Below the pieces are notes generated by a model that saw only the letters and a program-made list of their open reading frames with translations, was not told where the DNA came from and did no database searches. 64,000 nucleotides of DNA from Oscillospiraceae bacterium MB24-C1 (lineage in GTDB: Bacteria > Bacillota > Clostridia > Oscillospirales > Ruminococcaceae). The stretch spans positions 62,001 through 126,000 of the forward strand of contig CP133187.1 of NCBI GenBank assembly GCA_030913685.1, in the 5' to 3' direction. The stretch's first letter is position 1; each line of letters opens with the position of its first letter. Shown one piece after another: positions 51,924 to 61,080 of this stretch. The translations under genes were made by a program, and so were the position numbers.

Positions 51924-52091
51924 TTAAGATTGTAACTTAAAGGAATTACAGTCGGTACATTCAATCAGTGTAGGATTTGGCTCGTGGGTGCCCACATTGA
52001 TTTGCGGCAGAGAACAAAAGTTTTCAGACTTACAGTGATGTGCGCACTGAGAAACAGTACATCCAATATTTTTATTAGCGGATTTGTCCAT
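51924..52091 (-). CDS. DUF1540 cysteine-rich mini-protein
   Basis: A 55-residue open frame too short for most ORF filters. It reads MDKSANKNIGCTVSQCAHHC, then CSLPQINVG and IECTDCNSF near the end. This is the DUF1540 pattern (CTV..C..H....C....I.V....C..C..F), a probable metal-binding domain of clostridial proteins with unknown function. GAGGTG lies nine bases before the ATG. It is convergent with the sortase gene across the shared terminator. Confidence 0.82.
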   Translation of the reverse strand: MDKSANKNIGCTVSQCAHHCKSENFCSLPQINVGTHEPNPTLIECTDCNSFKLQS

Positions 52092-52356
52092 TGCATTTCA
52101 CCTCGCTTTTATTTGGGACTGTCATTATTATTTGTGTGCGTCTATTATTTATACCGGGTAACTTTTAGCTTTTCCAATTTTTAAAATATACTTTTTCTGG
52201 ATTTTTCCTCAATTCTAAAGAAATGATTGACAAAAGCGTCGAAAGCGCCCTAAGGGAAGATATTTACTGCGGAAATGGGATTGTAAATATGCTAGCATTG
52301 AACTGGAAAGGGGGACAAATATAGCATTAAAATAACGGAAAGGATAGGTAAAAATA

Positions 52357-53352
52357 TTGAAAAAATACCTAAAAACACTGTTTTTGGCAGCCGTTTTGGC
52401 TGCGTCACTGTCCGGATTTGCGGTGCAGTCCGCAGCGGCCGGAGCAGGGGCGACAGCGGGTGTTGTTAGCACCGTATCCAGTCCACTTATGGTCAGGACC
52501 GCAGCCTCTGTCGAATCTGCCATCGTAGCGACGCTCCCGAAGGACAGCACGGTTACGCTTCTATCAAAATCAGGTTCCTGGTGGTATGTCGAATATTCAA
52601 CGGGTAAGTTTGGATACTGTCACGCGAATTACATAACACAGATATCTTCAAGCCGCGCGGGCTATGTCGCTACTTCAAGCGGCGCACTCAATATCCGCAC
52701 GGGAGGAAGTACGGATTATTCGGTGGAGGCGCGGCTTCCCAAGGGAACAGGGCTGGTTGTACTTTCAGAAAACAACGGCTGGAGCCGGGTTCTCTATAAC
52801 GGAACGGCAATTGGTTATGCCAGCAGCGCATACGTTTCGGATTATGCGCTGACACAGGAGAATGCGCCCGTTACTTATAAGGCGATCACGCTGCCGGTAC
52901 CGGATTACAAACAGTATGACAGTCGGTGGGCCTCGTTAAAGGTTGGCAGATCGGGCAAAACGCTCAGCGCCATCGGATGTGTGACCACGGCGCTGGCTGA
53001 TACAGAAAGCTATCGCAAGGGCAGCAGTGCGGTAACCCCGGCCACCATGCTCAATCAGCTTTCTTACAATGCCTCAGGCGACGTTTACTGGCCAAGTCAC
53101 TATCAAAAGTACATCGGTTCTAATTACCTTTCGGTACTGTATCAGCAACTCAGTGTCGGTAAGCCGGTCATTTTAGGGGCAAAAACCTCGACGGGCCGCA
53201 TGCATTGGGTTGTGGTTAAAGGTTATACCGGTGGTAACACGCTGAGCACCTCGGGATTTCTGATCAACGACCCGGGTTCGAACTACCGCACAACATTGGC
53301 TACGTTAATGAAGGAGTACCCCTACTTCTATAAATTAGAATATTACTATTAA
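52357..53352 (+). CDS. Secreted SH3-domain protein with C39-like cysteine peptidase
   Basis: A 331-residue exported protein. A signal peptide (about 1-28, ending QSAAA) precedes two bacterial SH3 domains (about 38-95 and 100-160), each with an (I/V)R(T/S)-type LMVRTAASVES or LNIRTGGSTDY opening. The C-terminal peptidase_C39_2 domain (about 180-331) has the catalytic Cys in SAIGCVTTALA, His in RMHWVVVKGY and Asp in LINDPG. It probably acts on wall peptides. The start is TTG 52357, with AGGT seven bases upstream. Confidence 0.87.
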   Translation: MKKYLKTLFLAAVLAASLSGFAVQSAAAGAGATAGVVSTVSSPLMVRTAASVESAIVATLPKDSTVTLLSKSGSWWYVEYSTGKFGYCHANYITQISSSRAGYVATSSGALNIRTGGSTDYSVEARLPKGTGLVVLSENNGWSRVLYNGTAIGYASSAYVSDYALTQENAPVTYKAITLPVPDYKQYDSRWASLKVGRSGKTLSAIGCVTTALADTESYRKGSSAVTPATMLNQLSYNASGDVYWPSHYQKYIGSNYLSVLYQQLSVGKPVILGAKTSTGRMHWVVVKGYTGGNTLSTSGFLINDPGSNYRTTLATLMKEYPYFYKLEYYY

Positions 53353-53363
53353 TTTTGTTAACA

Positions 53364-53408
53364 GGGCGGTGAAATGCATGTCATTTTGCCGCCCGATTGC
53401 TTGTTTTT
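53364..53408 (+). terminator. Terminator of the SH3/C39 gene
   Basis: GGGCGG-GAAATG pairs with CATTTT-CCGCCC, followed by GATTGCTTGTTTTT. Confidence 0.75.
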
Positions 53409-53520
53409 AAGAAAACTTTATTCGTAAACGTAAGCATAAGCGAATAAAAGCGACATAAAGCGCAGATTGCGAGGGAAAAGCGCCTAAAATTCGTTAAAAT
53501 AAAGAAATTTGATTAGATCA

Positions 53521-53548
53521 TTGACAAACATCATGGATATGTTATAGT
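53521..53548 (+). promoter_or_regulatory. Promoter of the pot operon
   Basis: TTGACA (53521-53526) and TATAGT (53543-53548) with a 16-base spacer. Transcription would start near 53555 and leave a leader of about 185 nucleotides. Confidence 0.6.
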
Positions 53549-53740
53549 AATGATTGTATTTTAATGTAATATTTTCAACACAGTGTCGTATGTGCCGACC
53601 TACATTTCGCCCGGGCTTTCGCTTGTGCGGGATAGGAAAACCTTTTGCGGGTGGCGGCATGAAAAGGGCTGTGGGGTCATATGGCGACCGACTAAAAACG
53701 ACCGCCGCTAAGACTTTAATTCCGCAAAGGGGAAATGATC

Positions 53741-54823
53741 ATGGATAATTTAATCGTCCTTCGGGACATCGCTGTGTCGTATGACGGGGAACAGGTTTTA
53801 AACCACATCAACCTCGAAATTCGGGACAAAGAGTTCATCACACTATTAGGGCCTTCGGGGTGTGGAAAAACCACCACACTGCGAATCATCGGCGGTTTCG
53901 TCGAGGCCACTGAGGGTGATATTTTTTTTGACGGCGTGCGAATCAACGACCTGCCGCCTTACAAGCGCCCAGTCAACACTGTCTTTCAGCGCTATGCACT
54001 ATTCCCGCATCTCAATGTTTTTGAAAACGTTGAGTTCGGCCTTAAAATTAAAAAAATACCGCAACCTGAGCGCCGCGCCAAAGTTAAGGAAATGCTTGAA
54101 CTTGTGGGGCTTAAAGGTTTTGAGCGCCGCAATATTAATCAACTTTCAGGTGGTCAGCAGCAACGCATCGCTATTGCGAGAGCGTTGGTCAACCACCCCC
54201 GCGTGCTGCTGCTCGACGAGCCGCTTGGTGCGCTGGATCTAAAACTGCGCAAGGAGATGCAGATCGAGTTAAAGCGCATCCAGCAGTCAACTGGTATCAC
54301 GTTTGTATATGTCACCCACGATCAGGAAGAGGCGCTTACCATGAGTGATCGCGTGGTTGTTATGAAGAGTGGTAACATTTTGCAGATCGGCACACCGCAG
54401 GATATTTACAATGAGCCAGTCAGCGCCTTTGTCGCTGATTTTATTGGCGAGAGCAACATCATCCCCGGAATCATGCGCCGTGACTACTGCGTCGAGTTTG
54501 CCGGCAACAGCTTTCAATGTGTCGACGTGGGCTTTGACCCCGACCAGCTCGTCGACATTGTGGTGCGCCCAGAGGATATTAAGATTGTCGATGCTGAGCA
54601 GGGCATGCTGACGGGCGTGGTCGAGTCGGTCACCTTTAAGGGCGTGCATTATGAGATGCTCGTCGAGGGTGCGGGTACGCGCTGGCTGATTCAAAACACG
54701 TTGGCGGCCGAACCCGGCCAGCTGATTGGTATGAACATTCTGCCAAACGACATCCACATCATGGACCGTGAGGAGGATCAGCTGGCTCTGGATATGACGG
54801 AGGGCGGCAATGAAAAACAGTAA
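53741..54823 (+). CDS. potA: Spermidine/putrescine ABC transporter ATP-binding protein
   Basis: A 360-residue ABC ATPase: Walker [14 protein letters not shown]-loop [12 protein letters not shown], signature [15 protein letters not shown], Walker [12 protein letters not shown], switch [15 protein letters not shown]-terminal TOBE domain (about 270-350) has [13 protein letters not shown]. It powers polyamine uptake with PotBC and PotD. ATG 53741 follows AAAGGGGA by seven bases; the ATG six bases earlier is too close. Overlaps potB by 14 bases. Confidence 0.92.
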   Translation: MDNLIVLRDIAVSYDGEQVLNHINLEIRDKEFITLLGPSGCGKTTTLRIIGGFVEATEGDIFFDGVRINDLPPYKRPVNTVFQRYALFPHLNVFENVEFGLKIKKIPQPERRAKVKEMLELVGLKGFERRNINQLSGGQQQRIAIARALVNHPRVLLLDEPLGALDLKLRKEMQIELKRIQQSTGITFVYVTHDQEEALTMSDRVVVMKSGNILQIGTPQDIYNEPVSAFVADFIGESNIIPGIMRRDYCVEFAGNSFQCVDVGFDPDQLVDIVVRPEDIKIVDAEQGMLTGVVESVTFKGVHYEMLVEGAGTRWLIQNTLAAEPGQLIGMNILPNDIHIMDREEDQLALDMTEGGNEKQ

Positions 54824-55625
54824 AATAACAGCCGTTCCTTACCTGATCTGGATTGTACTTTTCACCGTTGTACCGTTGATGCTCGTGACCTATTTTGCGT
54901 TCACTACTGAGGACGGTGCCTTTACCTTTGCCAACATTTCGGCGGTCAATGAATATGTTGCGGTGATCTTTCGCTCGATCTGGCTGGCGTTTATCGCCAC
55001 CATTATCTGTTTGATAATTGCCTATCCGCTCTCTTATATGATTTCGCGCATGGCACCCCGTCGCCAGAGAAGCTGTCTGATGCTGGTGATGCTGCCAATG
55101 TGGATGAACTTTTTGCTGCGCACCTACGCGTGGATGACCCTATTAGAGAATACTGGCATCATCAATAAGCTGATGGGCTTATTTGGTGTTGGCCCATTCG
55201 CAATGATCAACACACAGGGTGCAGTGGTGCTGGGCATGGTTTACAATTATTTGCCTTTTATGATTTTACCGCTTTATTCGGTGATGACCAAGATTGACAA
55301 CAGCTTGATTGAGGCCGCGCAGGATCTAGGCGCGTCGTCGCACACCGTATTTTCAGACGTGGTGCTACCACTGTCGATGCCCGGCATCATGACCGGAATC
55401 ACAATGGTGTTTGTGCCGGCTGTTTCGACCTTTATCATCTCCAGAATGCTGGGCGGTGGCTCCAATATGATGATTGGCGATCTCATTGAGCTGCAATTCT
55501 TGGGCAATGCCTATAACCCGAATTTGGGTGCGGCTATTTCGCTGGGTCTCATGATACTCATTTTGTTCTGCATGAGTATGCTCAACCAACTCAATGAAGA
55601 GGACAAGGAGGGCATGATTATATGA
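54810..55625 (+). CDS. potB: Spermidine/putrescine ABC transporter permease PotB
   Basis: A 271-residue membrane protein with six helices, [37 protein letters not shown] and the coupling loop [33 protein letters not shown] precedes the ATG inside the end of potA. Overlaps potC by four bases. Confidence 0.92.
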   Translation: MKNSKITAVPYLIWIVLFTVVPLMLVTYFAFTTEDGAFTFANISAVNEYVAVIFRSIWLAFIATIICLIIAYPLSYMISRMAPRRQRSCLMLVMLPMWMNFLLRTYAWMTLLENTGIINKLMGLFGVGPFAMINTQGAVVLGMVYNYLPFMILPLYSVMTKIDNSLIEAAQDLGASSHTVFSDVVLPLSMPGIMTGITMVFVPAVSTFIISRMLGGGSNMMIGDLIELQFLGNAYNPNLGAAISLGLMILILFCMSMLNQLNEEDKEGMII

Positions 55626-56434
55626 GACGTCGCAATTCGCTGCTGGGTCGCGGTTATCTTGGCCTGGTCATGGCTTTTCTGTATGCGCCGATTGCGGTAC
55701 TGATTGTTTTTTCGTTTAACTCCTCAAAGTCACGTGCGCTTTGGACAGGCTTTACACTGGACTGGTATAAAAAGATGTTCACCAACGAGTTGATTTTGTC
55801 CTCATTGGCCAACACTCTGATTATTGCGGTAATTTCCGCTGTTTTTGCGACGATTATTGGCACATTGGCGGCCATTGGTATCAACGCAATGAATCGCTGG
55901 GTCAAATCGCTGGTTTTAAACATTACCTATATGCCGATTATAAACCCCGAGATTGTCACCGGCGTTTCACTTATGTTGCTGTTCGTCTTTGCGCGCGACC
56001 GTTTTGGACTGCCAATTGAGATGGGTTTTCTGACGCTTGTTCTGGCGCACATCACTTTTTCGATTCCATACGTCATTTTAAACGTGCTGCCCAAGCTGCG
56101 TCAGATGGATAAAAACATCTACAATGCCGCACTGGACTTGGGGTGTAATCCGTCGATGGCGTTTACAAAGGTGGTCATCCCAGAGATTATGCCGGGCATT
56201 ATATCGGGTTTTCTGATGGCGTTTACCTTTTCGCTGGATGATTTCATTATCAGCTATTTTGTGTCCGGCACAACCTTTTCGACGTTGCCGATCACGATTT
56301 ATGCCATGACTCGCAAAAAGGTTTCGCCTGAGATCAATGCGCTTTCTACCGTGGTGTTCATTGTGGTTATGCTCATTCTGATCGCTTCTAATTACGTGGA
56401 TGCCAAGCGCGATGCTGAGAAAAAGCCATATTGA
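55622..56434 (+). CDS. potC: Spermidine/putrescine ABC transporter permease PotC
   Basis: A 270-residue membrane protein with six helices, FLYAPIAVLIVFSFNSSKS near the start, INPEIVTGVSLMLLF and the coupling loop YNAALDLGCNPSMAFTKVVIPE, then FSLDDFIISYFVSG. Translationally coupled to potB. A 208-base spacer with a GCGGGC-ACTA-GCCCGC hairpin (56531-56546) separates it from potD. Confidence 0.92.
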   Translation: MRRRNSLLGRGYLGLVMAFLYAPIAVLIVFSFNSSKSRALWTGFTLDWYKKMFTNELILSSLANTLIIAVISAVFATIIGTLAAIGINAMNRWVKSLVLNITYMPIINPEIVTGVSLMLLFVFARDRFGLPIEMGFLTLVLAHITFSIPYVILNVLPKLRQMDKNIYNAALDLGCNPSMAFTKVVIPEIMPGIISGFLMAFTFSLDDFIISYFVSGTTFSTLPITIYAMTRKKVSPEINALSTVVFIVVMLILIASNYVDAKRDAEKKPY

Positions 56435-56642
56435 CGTGAAACTGTAAATAATCGCTTGTGATACTGACAACCTACTAAATAGTTGATAACTTTGCAGCAG
56501 TTTTTCCGTTGTGCATCGTCTTTGTTGTCGGCGGGCACTAGCCCGCTGTCCTCATCGTTCTTGCGGGACAAAAAAGCTACTCGCCAATTATCGCCTTTTT
56601 AGTGGAATATCAGTTTAGCGACAAAGAAATGGAGATAGATAG

Positions 56643-57872
56643 ATGAAAAAAATTTTTGTGCTCATGCTTTCGCTGATGATGGTAGCGCTTTGCAACCTGT
56701 CTGTACTTGCCTATGATAATGCCGAGCTGTTTGCCGAACTGGACATGGATTATTACAGCCGCTTTAAGGGGCAGGAAATCAGCATCAATGTTTATAACTG
56801 GGGAGAGTATATTTCCGACGGAGCGGATGACTCACTCGACGTCAATGAGGCGTTTGAAGAACTCACCGGCATCAAGGTCAATTACACCTTTTATGCGACA
56901 AATGAAGAGCTTTACGCCAAGCTGCGTGCGGGTGGTTCGAGCTATGATGTGATCATTCCCTCCGAGTATATGATTGGCCGTATGGTCAAAGAGGATATGC
57001 TAGAAGAGATCAACAAGGATAACATCCCCAATTTGAAGAATATAGATCCCACGCTGCTTAATATGAATTTTGACCCGGACAACGCACATTCCGTCCCCTA
57101 TACCTGGGGTACGGTTGTGCTCATCTACAACACGGATCTGGTGTCCGCGGATACCGATGTTGAAACATGGGATTTGCTTTGGAACGAAAAGTATAAGGGT
57201 AACATTCTTATGTTCAATAACCCCCGCGACGCTTATGGCATCGCGCTTAAAAAACTGGACTTTGGCACCAATCCAGAGAATCAGGAGCAGATCGACAAGG
57301 CTACTGCATTGCTGAAGACTCAAAAGCCCATTGTTCAGGCTTATGTCATGGATGAAATCTTTGATAAGATGGGGGCAGGAGAGGCCGCTATTGCACCTTA
57401 TTATTCGGGTGATGCGATCACCATGATGGATGAAAATCCTGCGCTGGCCGCCGCCTTCCCTCGTGAGGGTACCAACATCTTTATTGATGGCATGTGTATT
57501 CCTAAGGGCGCCAAGCAGAAAGAAGCCGCCGAAATGTATATCAACTTTATGTGCGAACCCGCTGTGGGTGCCGCCAACTGTGAGTATATCGGTTATTCCA
57601 CCCCGAACCTTGCCGCGCTTGAGCTGCTCGACGATGAGATTAAATCCAATATGATAGCCTACCCGACCGAGGAGGTGCTTGCCAAGACTGCCTATTTTGT
57701 TCCGCTTGATGACACGCTGAACAAGGCGCTTGATGCCGGTTGGAAACAGCTTTTGGCGGACGATGAGAGCTTTACCTTCTGGCTGGTACCTGCGTTACTG
57801 TTGCTTGCGGTGGTCACCAGCATTGTGATTGTAGTGCGAAAGGCTGTTAGGAAAAAACGCGATAATTACTAA
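56643..57872 (+). CDS. potD: PotD-like polyamine-binding protein with C-terminal membrane anchor
   Basis: A 409-residue solute-binding protein. The N-terminus is an ordinary signal peptide (about 1-22, ending SVLA) with no lipobox. The PotD domain contains INVYNWGEYISDG, GGSSYDVIIPSEYMIGRMV, PYTWGTVVLIYNTD and NIFIDGMCIPKGAKQ. After residue about 375 comes a hydrophobic helix (FWLVPALLLLAVVTSIVIVV) and a basic tail (RKAVRKKRDNY). It is therefore probably held by a C-terminal anchor instead of a lipid. AAATGGAGATAGAT precedes the ATG. Confidence 0.9.
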   Translation: MKKIFVLMLSLMMVALCNLSVLAYDNAELFAELDMDYYSRFKGQEISINVYNWGEYISDGADDSLDVNEAFEELTGIKVNYTFYATNEELYAKLRAGGSSYDVIIPSEYMIGRMVKEDMLEEINKDNIPNLKNIDPTLLNMNFDPDNAHSVPYTWGTVVLIYNTDLVSADTDVETWDLLWNEKYKGNILMFNNPRDAYGIALKKLDFGTNPENQEQIDKATALLKTQKPIVQAYVMDEIFDKMGAGEAAIAPYYSGDAITMMDENPALAAAFPREGTNIFIDGMCIPKGAKQKEAAEMYINFMCEPAVGAANCEYIGYSTPNLAALELLDDEIKSNMIAYPTEEVLAKTAYFVPLDDTLNKALDAGWKQLLADDESFTFWLVPALLLLAVVTSIVIVVRKAVRKKRDNY

Positions 57873-57887
57873 GAACCAATAGTTACA

Positions 57888-57960
57888 GACGGTGGCATGC
57901 GACCGTCTGCTTGAAAACAGAGGGAGCCGTTGCTTTAGGCATCGACGCCCTCTTGTTTTT
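57888..57960 (+). terminator. Terminator region of the pot operon
   Basis: Two hairpins follow each other: CAGACGGT/ACCGTCTG, then AGAGGG...CCCTCT followed by TGTTTTT. Confidence 0.7.
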
Positions 57961-57997
57961 ACTTAATGCATGAGACTAGCTGATAGGAGTGGCGGAT

Positions 57998-58882
57998 TTG
58001 ATTACGATACCGGCTAAAACAATTGTAACCCGCAATAAAAGCACCGCGTGGTTTGGCAGCGAATATAATATGAATATTTACCGCGGATGCTCGCATGGCT
58101 GTATTTATTGCGATAGCCGCAGCGCCTGCTACGGAGACGACAATTTTGATACGGTAAAGGTTAAAGAAAATGCCCTTGAAATCATCAAAAACGATTTAAG
58201 GCGAAAGGTCAAAAGTGGGGTGGTTGCCACTGGCGCGATGAGTGATCCCTATAACCCCCTTGAAAGAGAGTTGCAATTGACCCGCCACGCGCTGGAGCTT
58301 TTGAGCGCTTATGGCTTTGGGGTGACAATCGCGACCAAAAGCGATTTGATTACCCGGGATATTGACGTTCTCAGCGAGATAAAAGAGAGTGCGCCGGTAT
58401 TATGTAAACTGACGGTGACAACCTGTAACGATAGCCTTGCCCAAAAGCTTGAACCACGCGCACCGGTCAGCTCATGTCGTTTTACCGCCATTGAAGCATT
58501 GTCACGGGCCGGTATTTTTACTGGTATTTTGTTGATGCCAGTGCTGCCGTTTTTGGAGGATTCAATTGAAAATATCGAAGGTATTGTCAACCGTGCGGCT
58601 GAGAGCGGCGCGCGCTTTATCTATCCTGCGTTTGGCGTGACGCTACGACAAAATCAGCGCGAATGGTATTTTGATGCACTGGAGCAGCTTTTCCCTGGGG
58701 CAGGGCTAAGGGTGCGATATACCCGGCGCTATGGCAACAGCTATGAGTGTCGCTGCCCTAATGCTGCTGCGCTTTGGCAACGTTTTACAATGCTTTGTGA
58801 CCAAAAAGGTATTCTTTATAACATGAAAGATATTATTCGCAGTTATCGCCAGCCCTATCAACAGCAAATGTCACTGTTTTAG
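57998..58882 (+). CDS. SPL-family radical SAM protein
   Basis: A 294-residue iron-sulfur enzyme of the spore photoproduct lyase-like COG1533 group. The radical SAM cysteines are in CSHGCIYC (C31, C35, C38). GAMSDPYNPLE and IATKSDLITRD match the family, and the C-terminal third is specific to it. It lacks evidence for being the DNA-repair lyase itself; the substrate is unknown. TTG 57998 has AGGAG eight bases upstream; the in-frame GTG at 57989 overlaps that site. Confidence 0.85.
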   Translation: MITIPAKTIVTRNKSTAWFGSEYNMNIYRGCSHGCIYCDSRSACYGDDNFDTVKVKENALEIIKNDLRRKVKSGVVATGAMSDPYNPLERELQLTRHALELLSAYGFGVTIATKSDLITRDIDVLSEIKESAPVLCKLTVTTCNDSLAQKLEPRAPVSSCRFTAIEALSRAGIFTGILLMPVLPFLEDSIENIEGIVNRAAESGARFIYPAFGVTLRQNQREWYFDALEQLFPGAGLRVRYTRRYGNSYECRCPNAAALWQRFTMLCDQKGILYNMKDIIRSYRQPYQQQMSLF

Positions 58883-58967
58883 TATAGGTTTGTTGCATTG
58901 TCGGTAAAAATATGATATATTACGAAGGTTAGCCTTTCTAAGAATATTGAAAGAAGGAGGTTTTACG

Positions 58968-59609
58968 GTGTTTGAAGGGATAAAACAAGATATCAGAGCT
59001 GTTAAGGAGCGCGATCCCGCAGCGAGAAATTCCATTGAAGTACTGCTGCTGTATTCCGGTATACACGCCATTATATTGCACAGGCCGGCGCACTGGCTTT
59101 ATAATCGCAAAATGTATTTTGCTGCGCGCTTTATTTCTCAGCTATCCCGTTTTTTGACCGGTGTTGAAATTCACCCCGGCGCAAAAATGGGACGTGGTAT
59201 TTTAATCGATCACGGTTCCGGTGTCGTCATTGGCGAGACGGCGGAGGTGGGAGATAACTGTACCATTTATCAGGGCGTCACCCTTGGCGGAACCGGCAAG
59301 GAAAAAGGCAAAAGACATCCCACAATTGGCTCTAACGTAATGATTGGAGCGGGCGCACGTGTGCTGGGCCCGTTGACGGTGGCAGACAACTGTAAAATTG
59401 CTGCTAACGCCGTACTCCTCCATGACTTGGCCGAATGCTCCACAGCAGTGGGCGTGCCCGCAAGAACAGTCCGAATTGCGGGGGAGAGGCTCGACCCCTC
59501 TAAGCTAGATCATACCCACACGCCGGATCCTATAGCTGCAGACCTGCAAAAGGCGCTTGAGCGTATTACACAACTTGAAAAGCGTATTGGCGAACTGGAA
59601 AAAATGTAG
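58968..59609 (+). CDS. cysE: Serine O-acetyltransferase
   Basis: A 213-residue left-handed beta-helix acetyltransferase. A helical N-terminal domain with PAARNSIEVLLLYSGIHAI is followed by hexapeptide repeats (about 60-170): GVEIHPGAKMGRGILIDHG, VIGETAEVGDNCTIYQGVTLGG and KRHPTIGSNVMIGAGA. It makes O-acetylserine, the precursor of cysteine. The C-terminus ends in a short coiled coil (ERITQLEKRIGELEKM) beyond the usual length. GTG 58968 follows AAGGAGG by about eight bases. No cysK lies beside it. Confidence 0.93.
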   Translation: MFEGIKQDIRAVKERDPAARNSIEVLLLYSGIHAIILHRPAHWLYNRKMYFAARFISQLSRFLTGVEIHPGAKMGRGILIDHGSGVVIGETAEVGDNCTIYQGVTLGGTGKEKGKRHPTIGSNVMIGAGARVLGPLTVADNCKIAANAVLLHDLAECSTAVGVPARTVRIAGERLDPSKLDHTHTPDPIAADLQKALERITQLEKRIGELEKM

Positions 59610-59795
59610 CGACCTGCTGGGGGTTTAACAACACTGCTTACTTGATTAAAATTGTATTGCCGGACGCACGTTCCTGTGTCCGGCAATTATTTCTTTTCAA
59701 ATAAAGTTTTGCTTGCAACTGAAGGCATTTTATTGTATAATACTATTCGTGCTGATGCGATCGAGAGGTTAATTCACCACCCAAATAGTTGGTGT

Positions 59796-59881
59796 GCCGG
59801 CGTGTCGGAATGGCAGACGAGGCGGACTCAAAATCCGTTGGCGGCGACGTCGTGTGGGTTCAAGTCCCACCGCCGGCACCA
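59796..59881 (+). tRNA. tRNA-Leu (anticodon CAA)
   Basis: An 86-base class II tRNA with acceptor GCCGGCG/CGCCGGC, anticodon stem GCGGA/TCCGT, loop CTCAAAA (CAA), a long variable arm, GGTTCAAGTCC and an encoded CCA. Confidence 0.95.
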
Positions 59882-59928
59882 AAAGAGACATATTTTCCAC
59901 TAAGGGGAAGGTATGTCTCTTTTTTTGT
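59882..59928 (+). terminator. Terminator of tRNA-Leu(CAA)
   Basis: AAAGAGACATA pairs with TATGTCTCTTT, followed by a T run, directly after the tRNA. Confidence 0.88.
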
Positions 59929-59985
59929 TGAAATTATGATATAATCATTTATATTTTGTGCGGAGCGCAATAAGGTGATAAAATC

Positions 59986-60290
59986 ATGACAGATAAAAGA
60001 ATTACAGTACAGTTTACGGTACTGACCTTTTGTATAGCCTATTGTGTCAGGTATTTTGATTTTCTTTAGTCAATTTGGATATAGGGTTTATAATTGAGTT
60101 AATACATTACAGCAATTTGGTATGAATATACCTTTTGCAATCTATATCTTATCTCCTGCGATTGCTTCATATATCGTTTAGAAGAAATTATAAAACAGCA
60201 GATTCTAAGGAATGGTTAAAAACTGTTTTCTACATTAAAAGTAACATATATCCACATTGGTTCGTTGTTGCAGGGTGTAACCGGCATAAT
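59986..60290 (+). pseudogene. Remnant of a CPBP-type intramembrane protease gene
   Basis: Starts with a plausible ATG behind AAGGTGAT and reads MTDKRITVQFTVLTFCIAYC, then shifts frame near 60050 into GILIFFSQFGY, meets an in-frame TGA, and continues as FGMNIPFAIYILSPAIASYIV before a TAG. The last part (about 60205-60275) reads EWLKTVFYIKSN in another frame. The ILSPAIASYI stretch resembles N-terminal parts of CPBP (Abi-like) proteases, so the family name is tentative. At least two frame changes and two stops show it is dead. Confidence 0.5.
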
Positions 60291-60319
60291 CTCCATCGAA
60301 GGGCAAATGACTATATAGC

Positions 60320-60445
60320 GGATTTTGGCTTGAAAAGCATCAGCTTACAATGGACGCCTATTCTCCTGAAGTATATTTTGATAGCTCTCCAGAAGGAACT
60401 TATATGGAGCTTTGGATGCCTGTTGAAAGGAGAATTCCGCGATGA
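60320..60445 (+). pseudogene. C-terminal remnant of a GyrI-like effector-domain gene
   Basis: An open stretch gives FWLEKHQLTMDAYSPEVYFD followed by GTYMELWMPVERR and a stop. This is the usual ending of GyrI-like/AraC effector-binding domains, without any N-terminal part or start. It directly follows the CPBP-like remnant, so two unrelated broken genes are fused by deletion. 60446-60606 holds nothing I can support. Confidence 0.55.
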
Positions 60446-60606
60446 AAATTAATTGGCAATATGGCGTGCACAAATGACTGAAAAAAAGCCCTTTGAGCAT
60501 ATCCATTTGAATGAGCGGTAAAACCTTGTAGGGGTGTAAGTTTTCCTTATGACACATCACCGTTTTCTTTCATGTGGCTGAAACGGCTCTCGTTGCTCAA
60601 ATAAGC

Positions 60607-60643
60607 GAATAATAAGGGTGGCAATAGCCACCCTTATTATTAT
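60607..60643 (-). terminator. Terminator of the glp cluster
   Basis: AATAATAAGGGTGGC pairs with GCCACCCTTATTATT around AATA; it is symmetric and lies 70 bases after the DUF1667 stop. Confidence 0.8.
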
Positions 60644-60712
60644 TCACCTTTGAAAACTGCAAATAGCCAGACTCGCAGTTTGAAATTTTGTTTATGGTTA
60701 CTGAAAAGAAAA

Positions 60713-61078
60713 TTAAAGCACGTTTTTAGTGGCGACTATATTTACACCGGTTTCGGCTACGTTTGTTTTAATTACATCACCAATTCGTATCGGAGCAGAA
60801 ACAGTGAGATTCTTTATATCTTTGATACAGTCAAATATCTTGTTTTTAGGAATATCCGAAGTTGTTTTTACAGAAACGGTACCGATGTAATTCTTGCTAC
60901 CTTTAACGCGCACTGTACTGGTTACAATTCGGGTGGGGTTGATGACCTCCTTACGGGCGTATGCGTCACCGCGGGGACAGGTGTGACCCTCAACCTTAAC
61001 AACGGCAGCGTCATCCATTGTAACCTGCAAGGGACAACCAAGCGGACAGCCGATGCAGGTGAGATTTTGTAATTTCAT
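60713..61078 (-). CDS. DUF1667 iron-sulfur-like protein
   Basis: A 121-residue protein of the COG3862 family. N-terminal cysteines lie in LTCIGCPLGCPL and CPRGD, a likely [Fe-S] or metal site; RIVTSTVRVKG follows. DUF1667 proteins accompany glycerol-3-phosphate dehydrogenase-type and FAD oxidoreductase genes in anaerobes and may pass electrons, but the role is unproven. It begins two bases after the FAD oxidoreductase stop. Confidence 0.88.
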   Translation of the reverse strand: MKLQNLTCIGCPLGCPLQVTMDDAAVVKVEGHTCPRGDAYARKEVINPTRIVTSTVRVKGSKNYIGTVSVKTTSDIPKNKIFDCIKDIKNLTVSAPIRIGDVIKTNVAETGVNIVATKNVL

Positions 61079-61080
61079 AT

